Part shown: positions 22,500-34,216 of the stretch, one piece after another
Numbering within the stretch: position 1 is the stretch's first letter
How the letters are laid out: every line of letters begins with the position of its first letter
NCBI GenBank assembly: GCA_026182355.1
Contig: JAPFBL010000084.1
Location: 11,020,001 to 11,084,000 of the forward strand
DNA from: Hermatobates lingyangjiaoensis
Lineage: Eukaryota; Arthropoda; Insecta; Hemiptera; Hermatobatidae
Reading direction: 5' to 3'
DNA: 64,000 bases
The notes under the pieces: model-generated
Database searches by the model: none
Seen by the model: only the letters and a program-made list of their open reading frames with translations
What the model was told of the DNA's origin: nothing
Position numbers and translations under genes: made by a program

Positions 22500-22960
22500 A
22501 AATGAACTAACAGTATAACTGCGATTGTGGGGGAAAGAGCATCAAACGATTCTTGAACAGTGGATTATAACAAATAGGCAGCTGACTTGGTGAGAAGAAT
22601 GTGCGATTGTGTGGACGTCATGTTGGGGTCGCTTAATGGATCAGAGGGATAGTCGAAGGAGGGTCATTGTCGTCGATGATACGTCTCGAGGCTTTTCTTA
22701 CAAAGGGCTTCAGAAACCACTCGAGCCGTTCATCACGCACTGTCCGCCGACCGTGTCGTTTGGCCAAAAGTCGCCTCTAGTTTCCATTCACTAGGCATAA
22801 GACCACCAAAGAATAGAGCTTTAGCGTGGACAGTATCATATCTGTTCAGCAAACACTATTGACTATGTGGCTGCAAAATCGCCTATTGATACAATAGTTG
22901 AATGATTATAGTCCACCAGTCAACTTTGATGCCAATGACTCTGGCATTCCATTGTCCACA
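22500..22960. other. GC-richer patch of unknown nature
   Basis: About 450 bp of mixed composition, with a local GC peak at 22600-22790 (CGTCGATGATACGTCTCGAG, CGTTCATCACGCACTGTCCG). A 61-codon plus frame shows no domain. It may be transposon-derived or a conserved element. I cannot tell which. Confidence 0.3.
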
Positions 22961-23939
22961 TTTGTCAAACATCCTTTTACAAATTTCAATTTTTTTTTTT
23001 TGCTTTTTTGAACATAGTTAAGAGTGGGGGTCCAAACTGTTCCCCAACTGTGGTACGTGTCCGCCTGAAATAAAAACCGAAACAGGATAGACGTTATAGC
23101 TAAATGGCAGAAAACACGAAAGTTTTTTTTTTGAACGTCAAATGTTAGCCCTTGTGGGACAGAAAGTTAATATTTTTTCACAATTTCACAACCTTTTACA
23201 AAAAATAATACCACAAAGATTGGATATTAGCTTCAAGTTATCTTTGAAGATCATCCTTTCCAGATGAGTTTTAAGTTTCAAGAAGTGAATGGTTCCAGGG
23301 GTTTGAGTATACATTAGATTTTTTTTAGAAATTAATTAATAAATTTTGATGCGAAACAGTTCTTTTAACGTTTTTAAAGTTTTAAGCGCATATAACAAGA
23401 AAGACCAATGAGCAATTTTTTGGATTCTTTACAGTTTCTTGTCTGAGAATGAGCCAAAAAGGAAGATTATATCAGTGTAACCAATGATTTCAATTTATAT
23501 CATTCTTGATTCAAACTACATTCATAAATCACGGATTCATAGAAAAAGGCCAAATATTGCATTAATATTATGAGAAACTACGCTGAAAGACTCTCACAAT
23601 ACCATGAAACATTTATATTTCTCATTTGATAAAAAATTCACAATTTCTTTAAAAGTCATTTCATATTTAAAATATCAGTTTGGTTTGATTCCATTAATCA
23701 AGTTAATATAAAGTTAATATTATTATCAAGTTGTATAATCAAGTTAATACAAGTTATCAAACAGCTAAGACATGTTGTAACTATTCTAAGTTCATTTTCA
23801 TATTTTTGGAGTCATATTACCTCTTCAAACGGTCAAAAATTCTTCAAATTGTTATTATGATATTTTAATTTTTTCAATTTCCATAGTGGAGTAGTTTTGC
23901 AATAAAAGAATTCAACATTACTTTACAATTTTTTACAGG
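22961..23939. other. AT-rich, no gene recognised
   Basis: A short direct repeat (AAGTTAATA.../ATCAAGTT) occurs at 23695-23760. No gene. Confidence 0.3.
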
Positions 23940-24220
23940 GCTTGTTCACGATGTTATTTTCCCCAAAAACCAAACAGCACATTTTCATCAACTTATTCGT
24001 AATTTTTGGTATAATATGAACTTATCCATGAAAGAGAGTGATTTACAGTATCCAAAAACTTTGGGCTATACATCTACCCACCTGCTTACAAACATATATT
24101 ACCAAAAAGGTTAATAATTGCACTCAGAAAACCTCAAAATCTCTAAATCCGTTCAAATCTCGAAATTTAATTTTTGATCCTTACTATATTTTACTTAGAG
24201 TATAGTTGAAAGAACGATGC
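23940..24220 (+). repeat. Repeat family A, heavily decayed 3' end
   Basis: The final part (AAACCTCAAAATCTCTAAAT, CAAATCTCGAAATTTAATTT, then ACTATATTTTACTTAGAGTA) parallels the end of repeat A at 1030-1110. Upstream similarity is faint. Confidence 0.4.
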
Positions 24221-24479
24221 TTATGTATGACCTTTAAAACTTTAAACTGAATAGAATTTCACTAATTAGTAATTAAATTGATTATGACAATATCGTCATT
24301 ATATATTGTACACGTTTAAAACTCAATGTATTAAATGTGGCTTGATATAATGTGACTTTTGGAAACTAAAATTTAGTTTAATGTTTGACATTACTGAATC
24401 AGATTTATACAATAGCAATTATTAACCATAAACCTGTAATATTGGAATTATGAACATTAATTGAGCTAAAATGTTGCTG

Positions 24480-24740
24480 TAGCAGGAAGAGAAATGGACT
24501 CATAATATAAGAGAAGTGACCACTGAAATGGCTGATTACTGCGGAATGGCTGCCGCGTGGCGGACAAGGAGGATTTTGACTTAGTGTTTGTAATGCAAGG
24601 CAGTCCTAATGACGGTGAGAAACAATAAGTAGACGGCGTCTACTCGAGGGGCTCTGATTAGAGATGTTTTGTATCTAATTGATAGTAATTCGTTACAGGC
24701 TGATACCCATAGTAACATACCAGACTTCTTCTGACATCAC
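24480..24740. promoter_or_regulatory. GC-richer island, candidate conserved element
   Basis: A single-copy block with GGCTGATTACTGCGGAATGG, GCCGCGTGGCGGACAAGG and GGGGCTCTGATTAGAG (GATTA homeodomain-like words). No coding character. Regulatory function is inferred only. Confidence 0.28.
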
Positions 24741-25108
24741 CTCCTGTAATATACACTGAATTTGATGAAAATTGAAATTCTAATCCATACATCCTTTCTG
24801 TTCTTCACACTGTGAAAAGAAGAACAGATGAATATTACATTATACTCTGGAAATTCATTAGTCCATGTAACAGAATCACTTAATATTGAAAGTACGGCAG
24901 AAATGAGTTTGTTGAACTAAGAAACCTTTTTTTCCCCCACGTTTACACGTCACCATTATACTACATTGGTATATTTCGAATAAGTAAAGCTCAGTATATA
25001 TAACGTATAATTATTTAATATTAATTATATTATATCTTATATCATCAAATCAAAAGTATAAACGATGTCAAAATAATAATCGATCTGAAGTAGGACTTAA
25101 AGAATATT

Positions 25109-25110
<2 letters not shown>

Positions 25111-25155
<45 letters not shown>

Positions 25156-25161
25156 GTGTGT
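25111..25161. repeat. (TG)n microsatellite
   Basis: About 25 TG units with one CG interruption. Confidence 0.95.
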
Positions 25162-25669
25162 TAATGTGACCATACATAAACTTGATTGACATTTCAATTT
25201 CACTTTTTGAATTTGACTGGGATATCTTTAATACAAAATCCTAACAAACAGTTTTTTTATAGTGTATTATAACTACTTATATGAGTAATAAGTAATATTG
25301 AATAAGTATAAAGAATACCAATAAATCACAATAAAATAAAGGAATCCTAATATCATTGGTTCCAATTAATGTGTAAATAGTTAAACATGAGTTGATAAAT
25401 ATTATTTTATTTCATCATTACTTGACACTAAGTTCTAAGCCAACCTGTTTAGCATTCAAGAAGGGATAATAGGGATTTGGCCGGATGCAAGTTGTTAAAT
25501 ACAAGTTTAACAACGGGTTTAGAGCGGGCGGTATGATTGATGGAACCTTTTTCGTGAGGATTATATTACGTCGTCGATGAAATTAATATGAATAGTATCA
25601 TTGAAAAATAACAGGAAGCTGGAACAAGTTCATGAAATATTATTAATTGTATAGATTGAATTTATAGAA

Positions 25670-25960
25670 TGTTTTGCTAGCTTCCATGCTTTCAGTCTGT
25701 AAATCCAAATAGGTTTCATTACTCTGATGTATATCAATCCCTTGTGTTTCAGAGTTAATCGTTTACCGAGAAATCTAGATAGCATATTGTACTGTCTCAT
25801 CAGGACTTTTTGTTTTAGTCTGCTGAGTAGATTTTAGGGTAGTCGTTTATCAATGTACGCCCCCAAATATTGCGTAGTGCTACTACTTCTATCATGCGCT
25901 TACCACAGTTAGGAGGGTAGGTTTTACTATAGTTTGTGATGATGATATGGCTGAACTTTT
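25670..25960 (-). pseudogene. Jockey-type non-LTR RT, C-terminal fragment
   Basis: On the minus strand, frames read LGAYIDKRLP, then LLSRLKQKVLMRQYNMLSR, then LTLKHKGLIYIRVMKPIWIY. This matches the post-catalytic thumb region of Jockey-clade reverse transcriptases, which in intact copies reads roughly YLGxxLDxRLTW and KLLLYKxxLKPIWTYG. A stop follows KRLP, and the region upstream is in another frame (IEVVA). No 5' half, endonuclease or 3' tail is seen. This is an old, 5'-truncated and internally damaged LINE insertion. Confidence 0.75.
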
Positions 25961-27399
25961 CTGTATCTGATTCAATTTTTTTTCTTCTGCAACAAAAAAA
26001 AAAATGAAATTTAATCAATATTCATTTAAAAGAACAACTCAAGTAAAATTTTATGGGCATTAAGTAAACTAACCTTTTGTTTACATTTTGTAGTCAGTGA
26101 CCGCAGGAATGATTTAGCAAGGAGTATAAATTAAATTTTACTTCAAATGTTATATTTTTTCATTTAAACTATCTAAGTTAGATTTTTCTAAAGGCATGCT
26201 TGGAGCATAAGAAAATTTTTAAGCATTTTAGGCGTTCAAAGAGTTTAGCACTTTGAATTCCATCTCTTAATGTTGCGCATCCTATCATGGTTCAATAGCT
26301 CTATTAACTCTCCTTGTATTAAATTATTTAATTTAATTTGTTTTTATCAATATTTAACTAATTTATACACACTTAATCGCTAAACCAGTATTTAAATTTA
26401 AATTTAATTAGGTAACTTTTACCGTAACTTTAGTAGCAACAATCACTGAAAAATTAAATCTCTTAAATTCACTCCACATATAATTTTTGTGAAAAATGAT
26501 GGATTTTTATGTATTTTCTGCATGCAGTATATACAGCACAAGTAAGGACTTCTAATAAGGTTTTCATACTGAGATTTTTTTTAATGTATGGCAATATTCA
26601 ATTCGATTAGTAAATATAAAAACTGTAACGTCGGAAAAGAAATTGGTAAAAAGTTACGTTTTATAAGAACTACACCTATAAATTAGACGAAAAAAGAATC
26701 TCATTATGAATGCATCAACCGCATCACTGTACAACATGGATATGCATACATCAATACAACTTTCAAATGTAAACAATAAAAAGAACCTGGAGTGGCCTAC
26801 ACTCAACTTTACTATAAGTAACTTAATATTAAATTTCTTGAGTATATAATATATAACTTCTCATTTAAGCATAATGTAAACATCTAAATGGGATATGATT
26901 ATTGGTCTTTCATTCCTGAGGTAGTACAGATAGTGATAGAAGGACATATCATCAATATATATATAGAAGGACTTATATATCAATATATAAGCTTATTTTT
27001 GTACATCACAGCTGATGCAAATAATTTCATTAGTATAAATACAGCAGTAATAACATTTTTGAAAAACCAAAGTGAACATTTCTTGGTACGAAATATTCTC
27101 CTACAAGAAAACATAGCTTTTGTTCAAATAACCAGAGGATTTCTTACATCGTTTACTTGACATCCTTCTACATTGAATATTAAATTAAAATTTTCAAATT
27201 TAAAACAGGAAAATACCCTTATTTTCTCTGAAAAACATCATAAACATCGAAGAAAAAATGTTGTTTTAAGATGATTTATAATTAAAGATGTACGATAATT
27301 ACATTTATTAATCTCTAAACGAAAGATTTCAATTTTGAATTATCTTTTACATTTTCGGTTTTTTATAGAATTATTATACTGGGAATTTTATGGCTTCTT
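25961..27399. other. AT-rich, no gene recognised
   Basis: A CTACACTCAACTTTACTATA word near 26795 recurs at 15297 and resembles the palindromic end of repeat A. The 90-codon frame at 26888-27160 has no domain. Confidence 0.35.
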
Positions 27400-28870
27400 G
27401 GTATTTAATAAGATCATTTTCCTTCCCCTTTGTCAAATATCAATAATACGAATTTTTTCTGAGTTAGTGTTATCCTTTTCCTGCCTCCTTTCCTCTGTTA
27501 TAGGTTTGCTATGAATGTATATTCAGAAAAAAATATATTAGTAATTAGACAGTTTACATACTCAAATCGAAGTCATAGCCAGCTATTCAATATAATTTAA
27601 ATTTTTTATAGTTGGGAGCTTCTAATTTTTGAAAATAATAAATATGAACTATTAGACTAGAATTGTAAAAAAACAATCTGGATATTTCTTAACGAACATA
27701 AGTCCTCTTTCTTGAGCAATGAGTCATTCATCACATTTAAATAGTATGGAAAGGTACTACATTCACAATGATAATGTAATTGTAATTGATATTAAGTTTT
27801 GCTCAAGAGTGCAATATATAGATTTATTAAAGCATTTTATGAGACAAATGCCATGGAAGACAAAGGTAATTTATTTATGTTTATTGGCGGAGACTTTTTT
27901 ACATGTAACAATATTATTCCTCTTACATCTCATATAAGTCAATAAACTATTTAAATTGTTCCTTTATAAATATCAATTTTATCTCAGTGGATTCGCTCAA
28001 AAAATTTCTAAGTCAATGTAAACATTGTAAAAAAAATATAAAAAATTCGACAAGTATAGCAGGTGATCTCTTAGTCTAGGATAAACAAACAGTTTTTATA
28101 GCGTTATTGCTCTTTTCCGTAATTGAAACTTCATGCATTTTTTTTATGAATTGCTAATTTTTTGTTCCATTTTTGGTCAAATTTTCATTATTTTTTAATG
28201 CGCCGTTTAACGTCAAAAATTTTTAAAAATTTTTTTGTTTAGCGAATGTAATTTTGAAAAAAAAATATCTGAACTCATTCTCCACATAACGTTCTATTTT
28301 TAGGCAGAGTTTCATTTTGATCCGTCAAACAGTATGACTTGTATCGCTCTCACAAGGTTTGAGATTGAATTATAAGTCAAAATTTTTACATTTTATTGAA
28401 AAAAAATTTTCTTTTGCTTTAAAATTCTGAATATATTTTTCGTTTGTTGCATTTGTAACCTCAAAGATAATGTCAAAATTTCAAAACTCTAGGGTTATCA
28501 GTTTAGGAGAAATAAATGTTTTCGAAAAAACGGTTTTTGGCAAAAAAAGTGACTTTTCTATCATGCATAATTCTTGCCAAACAATAGGTATCTTCTTCTT
28601 TATGGGGCCCATTTTTGTGTAAAATATCAACTTGATCCATCAAAGATTCTGGACCGTCGCGTGGTAACAAGCTATGCTAACACACTCACCCACCCACCCA
28701 CCCACCCACACACAAACAGACATCATCGAAAAAACTTGATAAAACGACTTCTGGGACCTCAAAACATGTAATTCCGTCAAAATCTTGAGATCGAATTTTT
28801 TCACGATCACTATAAGATCGTGAAAAAATGAGGTCATTTTTAGTATACTGTACTTATAGTAAAGTAAAAA
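27400..28870 (+). repeat. Repeat family A, long copy 2
   Basis: Collinear with 1-1115 at high similarity, except for about 310 extra bases at 27663-27975. The end shows a (CCCA)n run at 28688-28710 and the palindromic word TACTTATAGTAAAGTA near 28852, both also present in copy 1. An extra GATCGTGAAAAAAT inverted word at 28802-28828 is not in copy 1. Confidence 0.8.
27663..27975 (+). repeat. Insertion with repeat B sequence inside repeat A
   Basis: This segment interrupts repeat A between ACTAGAATT and the TTTTATCTCAGTGGATT word that are nearly contiguous in copy 1 (about 255-290). It contains the family-B words GATATTAAGTTTTGCTCAAG and AATGCCATGGAAGAC. It is either an insertion in this copy or a deletion in copy 1. 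Confidence 0.65.
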
Positions 28871-28879
28871 TATCTACTT

Positions 28880-29350
28880 CATATTTGAACATTCTTTGCT
28901 AAATATACAGTTACTTCTCAACATGTCTGTTTGAGAGGAATTACAGCTTTATTCAATGAACCACTCGGATATGATGGAACTTCTCATTTTTTAGACAAGT
29001 GTTCTGTGCTAGAATGAGTCAAAAGCATGCTTGAATTAGACAAACTGCTCAGGTTTATTGATGGTTTAGAACCACCAAATAATGTGATAGCTGTCTTAAT
29101 GAATTCTAGATGGACCTTATATTGTGGTTCCGTGTAAAGTACTAAACCCAAATTGCTTGGGCTGGTAGAAAGCAAATTCTTGACTTTTTAATAATTATCT
29201 CCCTCGACATACCAAGGCAGGAAAGAAGGCTTATAGGGTGGTCGTTTGCAGGCGTGTGGCCAGATGCTGGAGGCTTCAGAATCATAGCTACTTTAGCCAT
29301 CTTCATAAGTTCAAGAGAAGTTAGAGTAAGTAGACCCCTTACTGTTAGTT
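28880..29350 (-). pseudogene. Non-LTR reverse transcriptase relic
   Basis: Read on the minus strand from about 29325, MKMAKVAMILKPPASGHTP is followed by NDHPISLLSCLG and then FLPAQAIWV. This fits the start of LINE RT domains (KxAxVxxIxKPGK...SYRPISLLP...QFGFR). Several stops follow. Clade is uncertain (Jockey, I or R1 group). The endonuclease half cannot be read with confidence. Confidence 0.6.
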
Positions 29351-30117
29351 TAATGAGGATTCTCTTTGCTATATCACGATGATCAAAGGAACTCGTTTTC
29401 TTCCATATGGTCAGGACCTTTATTCCTGTTCAGAAGTTTTTTCTAATGTCTGTGTGCTGTTGTGAGACCTAATAAGACTATAGACTCTCCATAGTGTTCA
29501 TAATAACTTGACTGGTATTCTTGAGAGATATAGAAGGCTCAGTGGCCGTTTTTTAATTTAAATTTAACAACCTAAATCGAAAAGATGATTGATTTAGGGT
29601 AATGCTTATATGGGTGAATGTCCTAAAAAAGGGCTTTTTCGTATTGCCTAGGAGAACCGTGTCGTTTTCTCCTAAGGTCATTTCATTATGGTTCTTTAAC
29701 TTGGTCATTTTTTAATACGGCGTATTATTTTTCTGACCATCAGTCTCTGTCTGCTGTTGTGATACTCAACAACACTATATACTTCTCACTAAGTGTTTCT
29801 GTTAAACTATTACCTATCCCTGTGATCTTTACAGCTCTGATAAAACTTTCCCAGTATGTTATATCTTTGATTTCGGTAACTATGAATGAGATGGATGTAG
29901 AAGGAAGTAGTAGAAGGTTCGAAAACAACCATCGCTACCAATTAATATCAAAACTAAATAATTCTCACTAAAATTACTTATTTATTTTATTTTTACTGCA
30001 TATATTTATTTTTGGGTGTTTTTTATTTATTTATTTCATTTTTATAAGTTCATAATCACGTATATATGTATGTTTCTAAACATTTTCTCTTGAAACACTC
30101 GCTGCTTCTACAACAAT

Positions 30118-30118
<1 letters not shown>
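29351..30118. other. Unassigned, possibly more LINE remains
   Basis: Overlapping short frames on both strands at 29740-29971 have no clear domain. The GC level is slightly higher than in true desert sequence, which would fit decayed LINE coding. Confidence 0.3.

Positions 30119-30174
<56 letters not shown>
30119..30174. repeat. (TA)n microsatellite
   Basis: About 27 uninterrupted TA units. Confidence 0.95.
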
Positions 30175-30176
<2 letters not shown>

Positions 30177-30299
30177 AGCACAATAATTAAATTTATAAAA
30201 TATTCCTTACAATGAAATATTTTGATTTTCCTGTTTCCGTCAGTAAAACAGAATTTAATATTCCTGAAGTTTTGCTCCTATTTATACGAATTCAGGTTG

Positions 30300-30620
30300 A
30301 ATTTGAATAAACAATAGATAGTGGAATGGAGGGAGAGAGACATGTGAGGAGCCTCATTGTCTCAGCAAGTCAACATCTGGTCGAGGTACACCACTCCATT
30401 AGCATCACACACATTGATTATATACATTAAACCTTACAGTAGTCTCTAGACCACAGCGGACAAATAACAACATTCCCTGTATTTCGTTTCCTCAATGGCC
30501 TAATAACTAGGTTCGAAATACCACCTTTCCATCATCTAAGGGCCTAATTGACCTTACAACAAACATCTGGGTATCCTTTTAATTCTTCGGCTATCCTCAT
30601 AAGATAACATATGATTCCTA
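30300..30620. promoter_or_regulatory. GC-richer island, candidate conserved element
   Basis: A single-copy block with even base composition and no coding frame. Words include GGGCCTAATTGACCTTACAA (homeodomain core TAATTG next to an AAGGTCA-type nuclear receptor half-site on the other strand), TTTCGTTTCCTCAATGGCC and GGCCTAATAACTAGG. This looks like conserved noncoding DNA to me, but conservation is untested. Confidence 0.35.
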
Positions 30621-30653
30621 TTTTTATTTCAATCATGAGAACAATTTAATTAA

Positions 30654-30658
<5 letters not shown>

Positions 30659-30693
<35 letters not shown>
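30659..30693. repeat. (TA)n microsatellite
   Basis: TA units directly abutting a PLE palindrome. Confidence 0.95.
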
Positions 30694-30695
<2 letters not shown>

Positions 30696-30862
30696 ATGTT
30701 CAATCTACAATAAGAAATAGGAAAAAAAGACTAAGATCTTTCAACCGTAACAAGTGGTCTTCGTGAAAGTCAAAACCCAACTCATGACTCTGATGAAACT
30801 GCTTGTTATAAGTGAAAGATCTTAGTTTTTTTTCCCATTTCTTATTGTGGTTTGAATTTTGA
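30692..30862. mobile_element. Palindromic PLE pseudo-LTR pair, family P1, diverged
   Basis: Left arm from ATCAATGTTCAATCTACAAT and right arm ending CTTATTGTGGTTTGAATTTT are inverted, diverged copies of the 34217-34401 palindrome. Each arm has a hammerhead-like core. No PLE coding lies between the arms. It directly follows a (TA)n tract. Confidence 0.75.
30786..30827 (+). ncRNA. Hammerhead-like motif, family P1 variant
   Basis: GACT (30786-30789), CTGATGA (30790-30796), a stem ACT/AGT around GCTTGTTATA, GAA (30814-30816), palindrome AGATCT, T, then AGT. The loop differs from the main P1 motif at several stem positions yet ACT/AGT still pair. The left arm copy (30729-30771, minus) has TTCACGA in place of CTGACGA and is dead. 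Confidence 0.5.
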
Positions 30863-30944
30863 TTGTTATTTCATTTGTTTATTGTTCTTGTAATATATAT
30901 ATATATTTTGAGTGTGGAGGTCTTTTGATTGAAACTACTTCTCT

Positions 30945-30985
30945 CACTGACATTTCCACGTATATTTTTGTCATCGTCAGGGCTC
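30945..30985 (-). ncRNA. Hammerhead-like motif, family P9, decayed
   Basis: On the minus strand CTGACGA (30974-30980) is followed by T, GAC, an AT-rich loop, GTG, GAAA and TGTC. A GTC in place of GTG and CGTC in place of TGTC would restore the family pattern, so stem II and stem III each carry a mismatch. Stem I pairing is not evident. No PLE coding is attached. Confidence 0.35.
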
Positions 30986-31009
30986 CAAGTTGTAGCCCTT
31001 TTTCATTTA

Positions 31010-32699
31010 TCTGATTTTCTTAGTATTGTTTAGACATTGATTTTAATTTTATGTGTTTTTGTGAAATCATGTTGAAAAAATAATTTCTCTATAATTTTGG
31101 CACTGACGCCGTCCTCAGCAAAATAATAGAAAAAGCATGGGTAAAGAAGCCACTGATTATTACATCTTAATTAATAATGTTGCCTTTTGTCTACCTGAAT
31201 TTAAAGTCCAATTTATTTGTTGGTTTGGGTGGTTGTTTTTTTTGCAGAAATTGTGACATATATTTGTATTAATACAGTTTGTATTAATTCTTTACAAACT
31301 TATTATAGCAATAAAATATATTCTTGATAGTTGCAACAAATTACAGTCCAGCCAACGTTTTCAAAAAATATTTGTAATACTTTGGGCTAAAGAAATATTA
31401 TTTTAAATTGTAAGCCATTTGCTTTCACAGTTTACTGACAAGAAAAGAGTGACACATATAAAATTATATTATGCGATAATTTTACCTTACTGGATATTAC
31501 CGATATATATTCTAAAGTGACATACCAGTGTATATAGAAGCAGAAAAAACAAATTAGATTATAGAGTAATCTAATGGAAAACAACTAAATTGAAAAATAA
31601 CTAACATAATTAATTTTAATATGTCGACATCTAAGGTCATCGGGAGATGTTTGAAAGCGACGATGTCCACATCGTTCTATTCTATTAACAGGACTTGCTA
31701 GCTTGGGAGGGATATCGAAAAAAATGCTCTTCAGATTGGTTTTCAGTAAGAATTTGACAGGAGTAACTAACGACAGGCGAATTTTAGGAAAAAGAATATA
31801 GAATAGGGACAATTCGTTAATACGAGTGCCAAACTTATTGAATCAAGAAGAAGTATGCAATGATTAATTTTCGAAGAGAAGTGAAAGATTGATGTTATAA
31901 TTCTTCTTTCATTAAACCGACATGTTCCTTCTGATCATAACGTTCTGTTTTTAGATTTAGTTTTCTTTCCCAATAACAGTATCATTAACAAAGATCTCTT
32001 CTATGATAATATTAAAACCCTTATTCCTTATTCTCCCCACTGTACTGTTTTTTATTACTTCCTAATATTCATAATTCATATAACATACCTAACTTGTGCC
32101 TACAACATGCAAAATCCCGTTTGTGTCTGCTAAAATGTCCTATATTATTGTAACATGAATATCAGGATACATCCTTCAAGAGGTATTTGAATTAATTATT
32201 TTCTAGTGATTTCAAAGGTGTAAACGATAAACTTGGCAATTTATTTGATCAATTTTTAATGTTATGGAGAAAAAATATCAATAGAAACAATATAGATTAG
32301 ACGATTGATCACTATTGGAACGGTGCGAGATGAATAGTCCCAATGAAAATAATTATCCTATCAGACTTGCTTTATCTTTATCCTAACTACCATGTTTTGA
32401 TTGACTATAAACGTATTCTTTGATATTGACAAATTATAGCACCTTGTACATTACCATAGATTTTTCTTTTACATTTGAATTATGTTTTCTGTTCCTAATG
32501 GCCATGAAACTAATACATTTAAATTATATGACCTAAATTATTATTTATTCAACATTTATTGTTTTTTTTATGTAAAGAATATTATCCTTTATATAAATAA
32601 CGTAATCATTGAATTTAATTTGTTGTGCGTTTGTTATCAGTATTTTACCAATCTAGTTCGATACAACTTTAAAAATGAAGAATTATAAATATTATATCA
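31010..32699. other. AT-rich, no firm gene
   Basis: A 75-codon minus frame (31585-31812) and a PSDHNVLF word on the plus strand near 31930 hint at decayed LINE endonuclease, but the evidence is thin. Confidence 0.3.
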
Positions 32700-33215
32700 C
32701 AATGTTGATGGAACAGATGCTGGCTGCATATTGCACTAAGAGAGCGATTCGTTTAGGACGAGTCGTTTGTTTTGATTTTAGTGATACGCGTGACTGAATC
32801 GAGAAGATGCCATGGGGAGTCTCTTTTCTCCATTGTCAAACCTTCCACAACAAATAATAATAAATAAAAGAAAAAGGGGTGAGAGTCGAGTAGACTGAGT
32901 ATTGTTTGGACAGAAGGTTTAATTGGCGTGGTGAAGGCGTGGCGGCTGGCAGTACCCGCCTACCATTCTTTCTCCAGAACCGTCAACTTCTCTCTACTTG
33001 GCTCCAACCTTCATCCATAAAACAACCCTTTTGTTGGCAAAACAAAACTTCTTGCACAACTTCAGCGATCCTAATCAAAAACTGAATAGAAGAAAACCTC
33101 AATGTGCCTGTAGTTCAATGCAGCTGTTGTAAATGGGCCGTAGTTTGTCTTTACAATGGCTGTATGACCCGGCTACCCGTCAAATTTATTGCCCACTCCA
33201 TATTCATGGAACTGC
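32700..33215. promoter_or_regulatory. GC-richer island, candidate conserved element
   Basis: About 500 bp, the longest such island. It includes CAGATGCTGGCTGCATATTG (E-box and a POU-like ATATTGCA), GTTTAATTGGCGTGG, GGCGTGGCGGCTGGCAGTAC and AAAACAACCCTTTTGTTGGC (Sox-like ACAA/TTGT words). No coding frame crosses it. Regulatory function is inferred only. Confidence 0.33.
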
Positions 33216-34198
33216 TTAAGAATCAGTATCCCCCTTTCGTTTCTTTCCACTTTTAAAAAAAGAGATTTTTCTGTTTTAAATTAATTTAAAATTGTAGTCC
33301 AAATGTATGATGATATATATACATTTGTAAACTTTTGTAATAGTCCCTCCTTAAAGGCATAAATTATTGAAAATAACAACAAACTTAGTTGATGCTTGTT
33401 TCTTAACAACCTTTTCAATTTTCTAATATACACTCTTGTTACGTCGTCTACCAGTACACCATATTTCCTACAGTTAACATATTTCAAATGATAGTAACTC
33501 ATTTTAAGGAAATAAATAACCTTTTGGGAGAATTATTGTTTGTAAAAAGAAAGTGAAGACAGTACAGGTTGTTTTCCTTAAGTTCGTAATTAACTGTTAG
33601 TCAATCCTGTGGGATGAGTTACCTCGTGGTCTGAGGGACGACTTGCAAAGGCACTGTTTACCCTTCCTATGATTAAGAAATCTTTATATTTTGTTACTAT
33701 TCTCTATCTAAATATTTAAATATAGTTCCTTTTTTTGTATTTGTAATACTTATAACATTTTGAGCTTGTGGTGGTTACTTCAATTTTTAATTATTTTTGT
33801 ATTTGTCACCAGCATCTGATGACATCAAGCATACACAATTGTCTGACTATTTCCATAAACTTGTTTTGTTTTCATAAGTAAAGGTATTTTTCGAAATATT
33901 AAGGAGAGTAACATTTTGAATGTTAAATCCCAACATAACAGCTAAGCATTCAACATAAGTTGAGTGTTAAGATTTTTAACAGTAATTACAATGCCAAAGA
34001 TATTTTTTTATTGACATTGTGGAAATGTTTTTGACTGTAGAGTCCAGTATGTTCATTGTGGCATTTCGGTATACGTATATTTATTCATTAGCATTTACGA
34101 GAACCGTCAAAGAGCAAAAGATGTTAGCTCAATTTTGAAGTTTCATACTATGCTTATACATTATTTCTTATTTTACTGTTTATTATGAAATCATTTGT
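33216..34198. other. AT-rich, no gene recognised
   Basis: A 73-codon minus frame (33281-33502) has no recognisable domain. Confidence 0.3.
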
Positions 34199-34216
34199 AT
34201 ATATATATATATATAT

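Noticed and set aside
22609..22794. 61-codon plus frame in a GC-richer patch as a transposase piece
   Set aside because: No motif of any transposase family could be recognised.
25111..25161. (TG)n as a functional Z-DNA element
   Set aside because: An ordinary microsatellite with no supporting context.
28688..28710. (CCCA)n as a telomere-like or CRISPR-like array
   Set aside because: A short simple repeat shared by both long repeat A copies, with no spacers and not a telomeric unit.
31900..31990. PSDHNVLF word as LINE endonuclease
   Set aside because: A single short motif with stops on both sides. Too weak to annotate as a domain.
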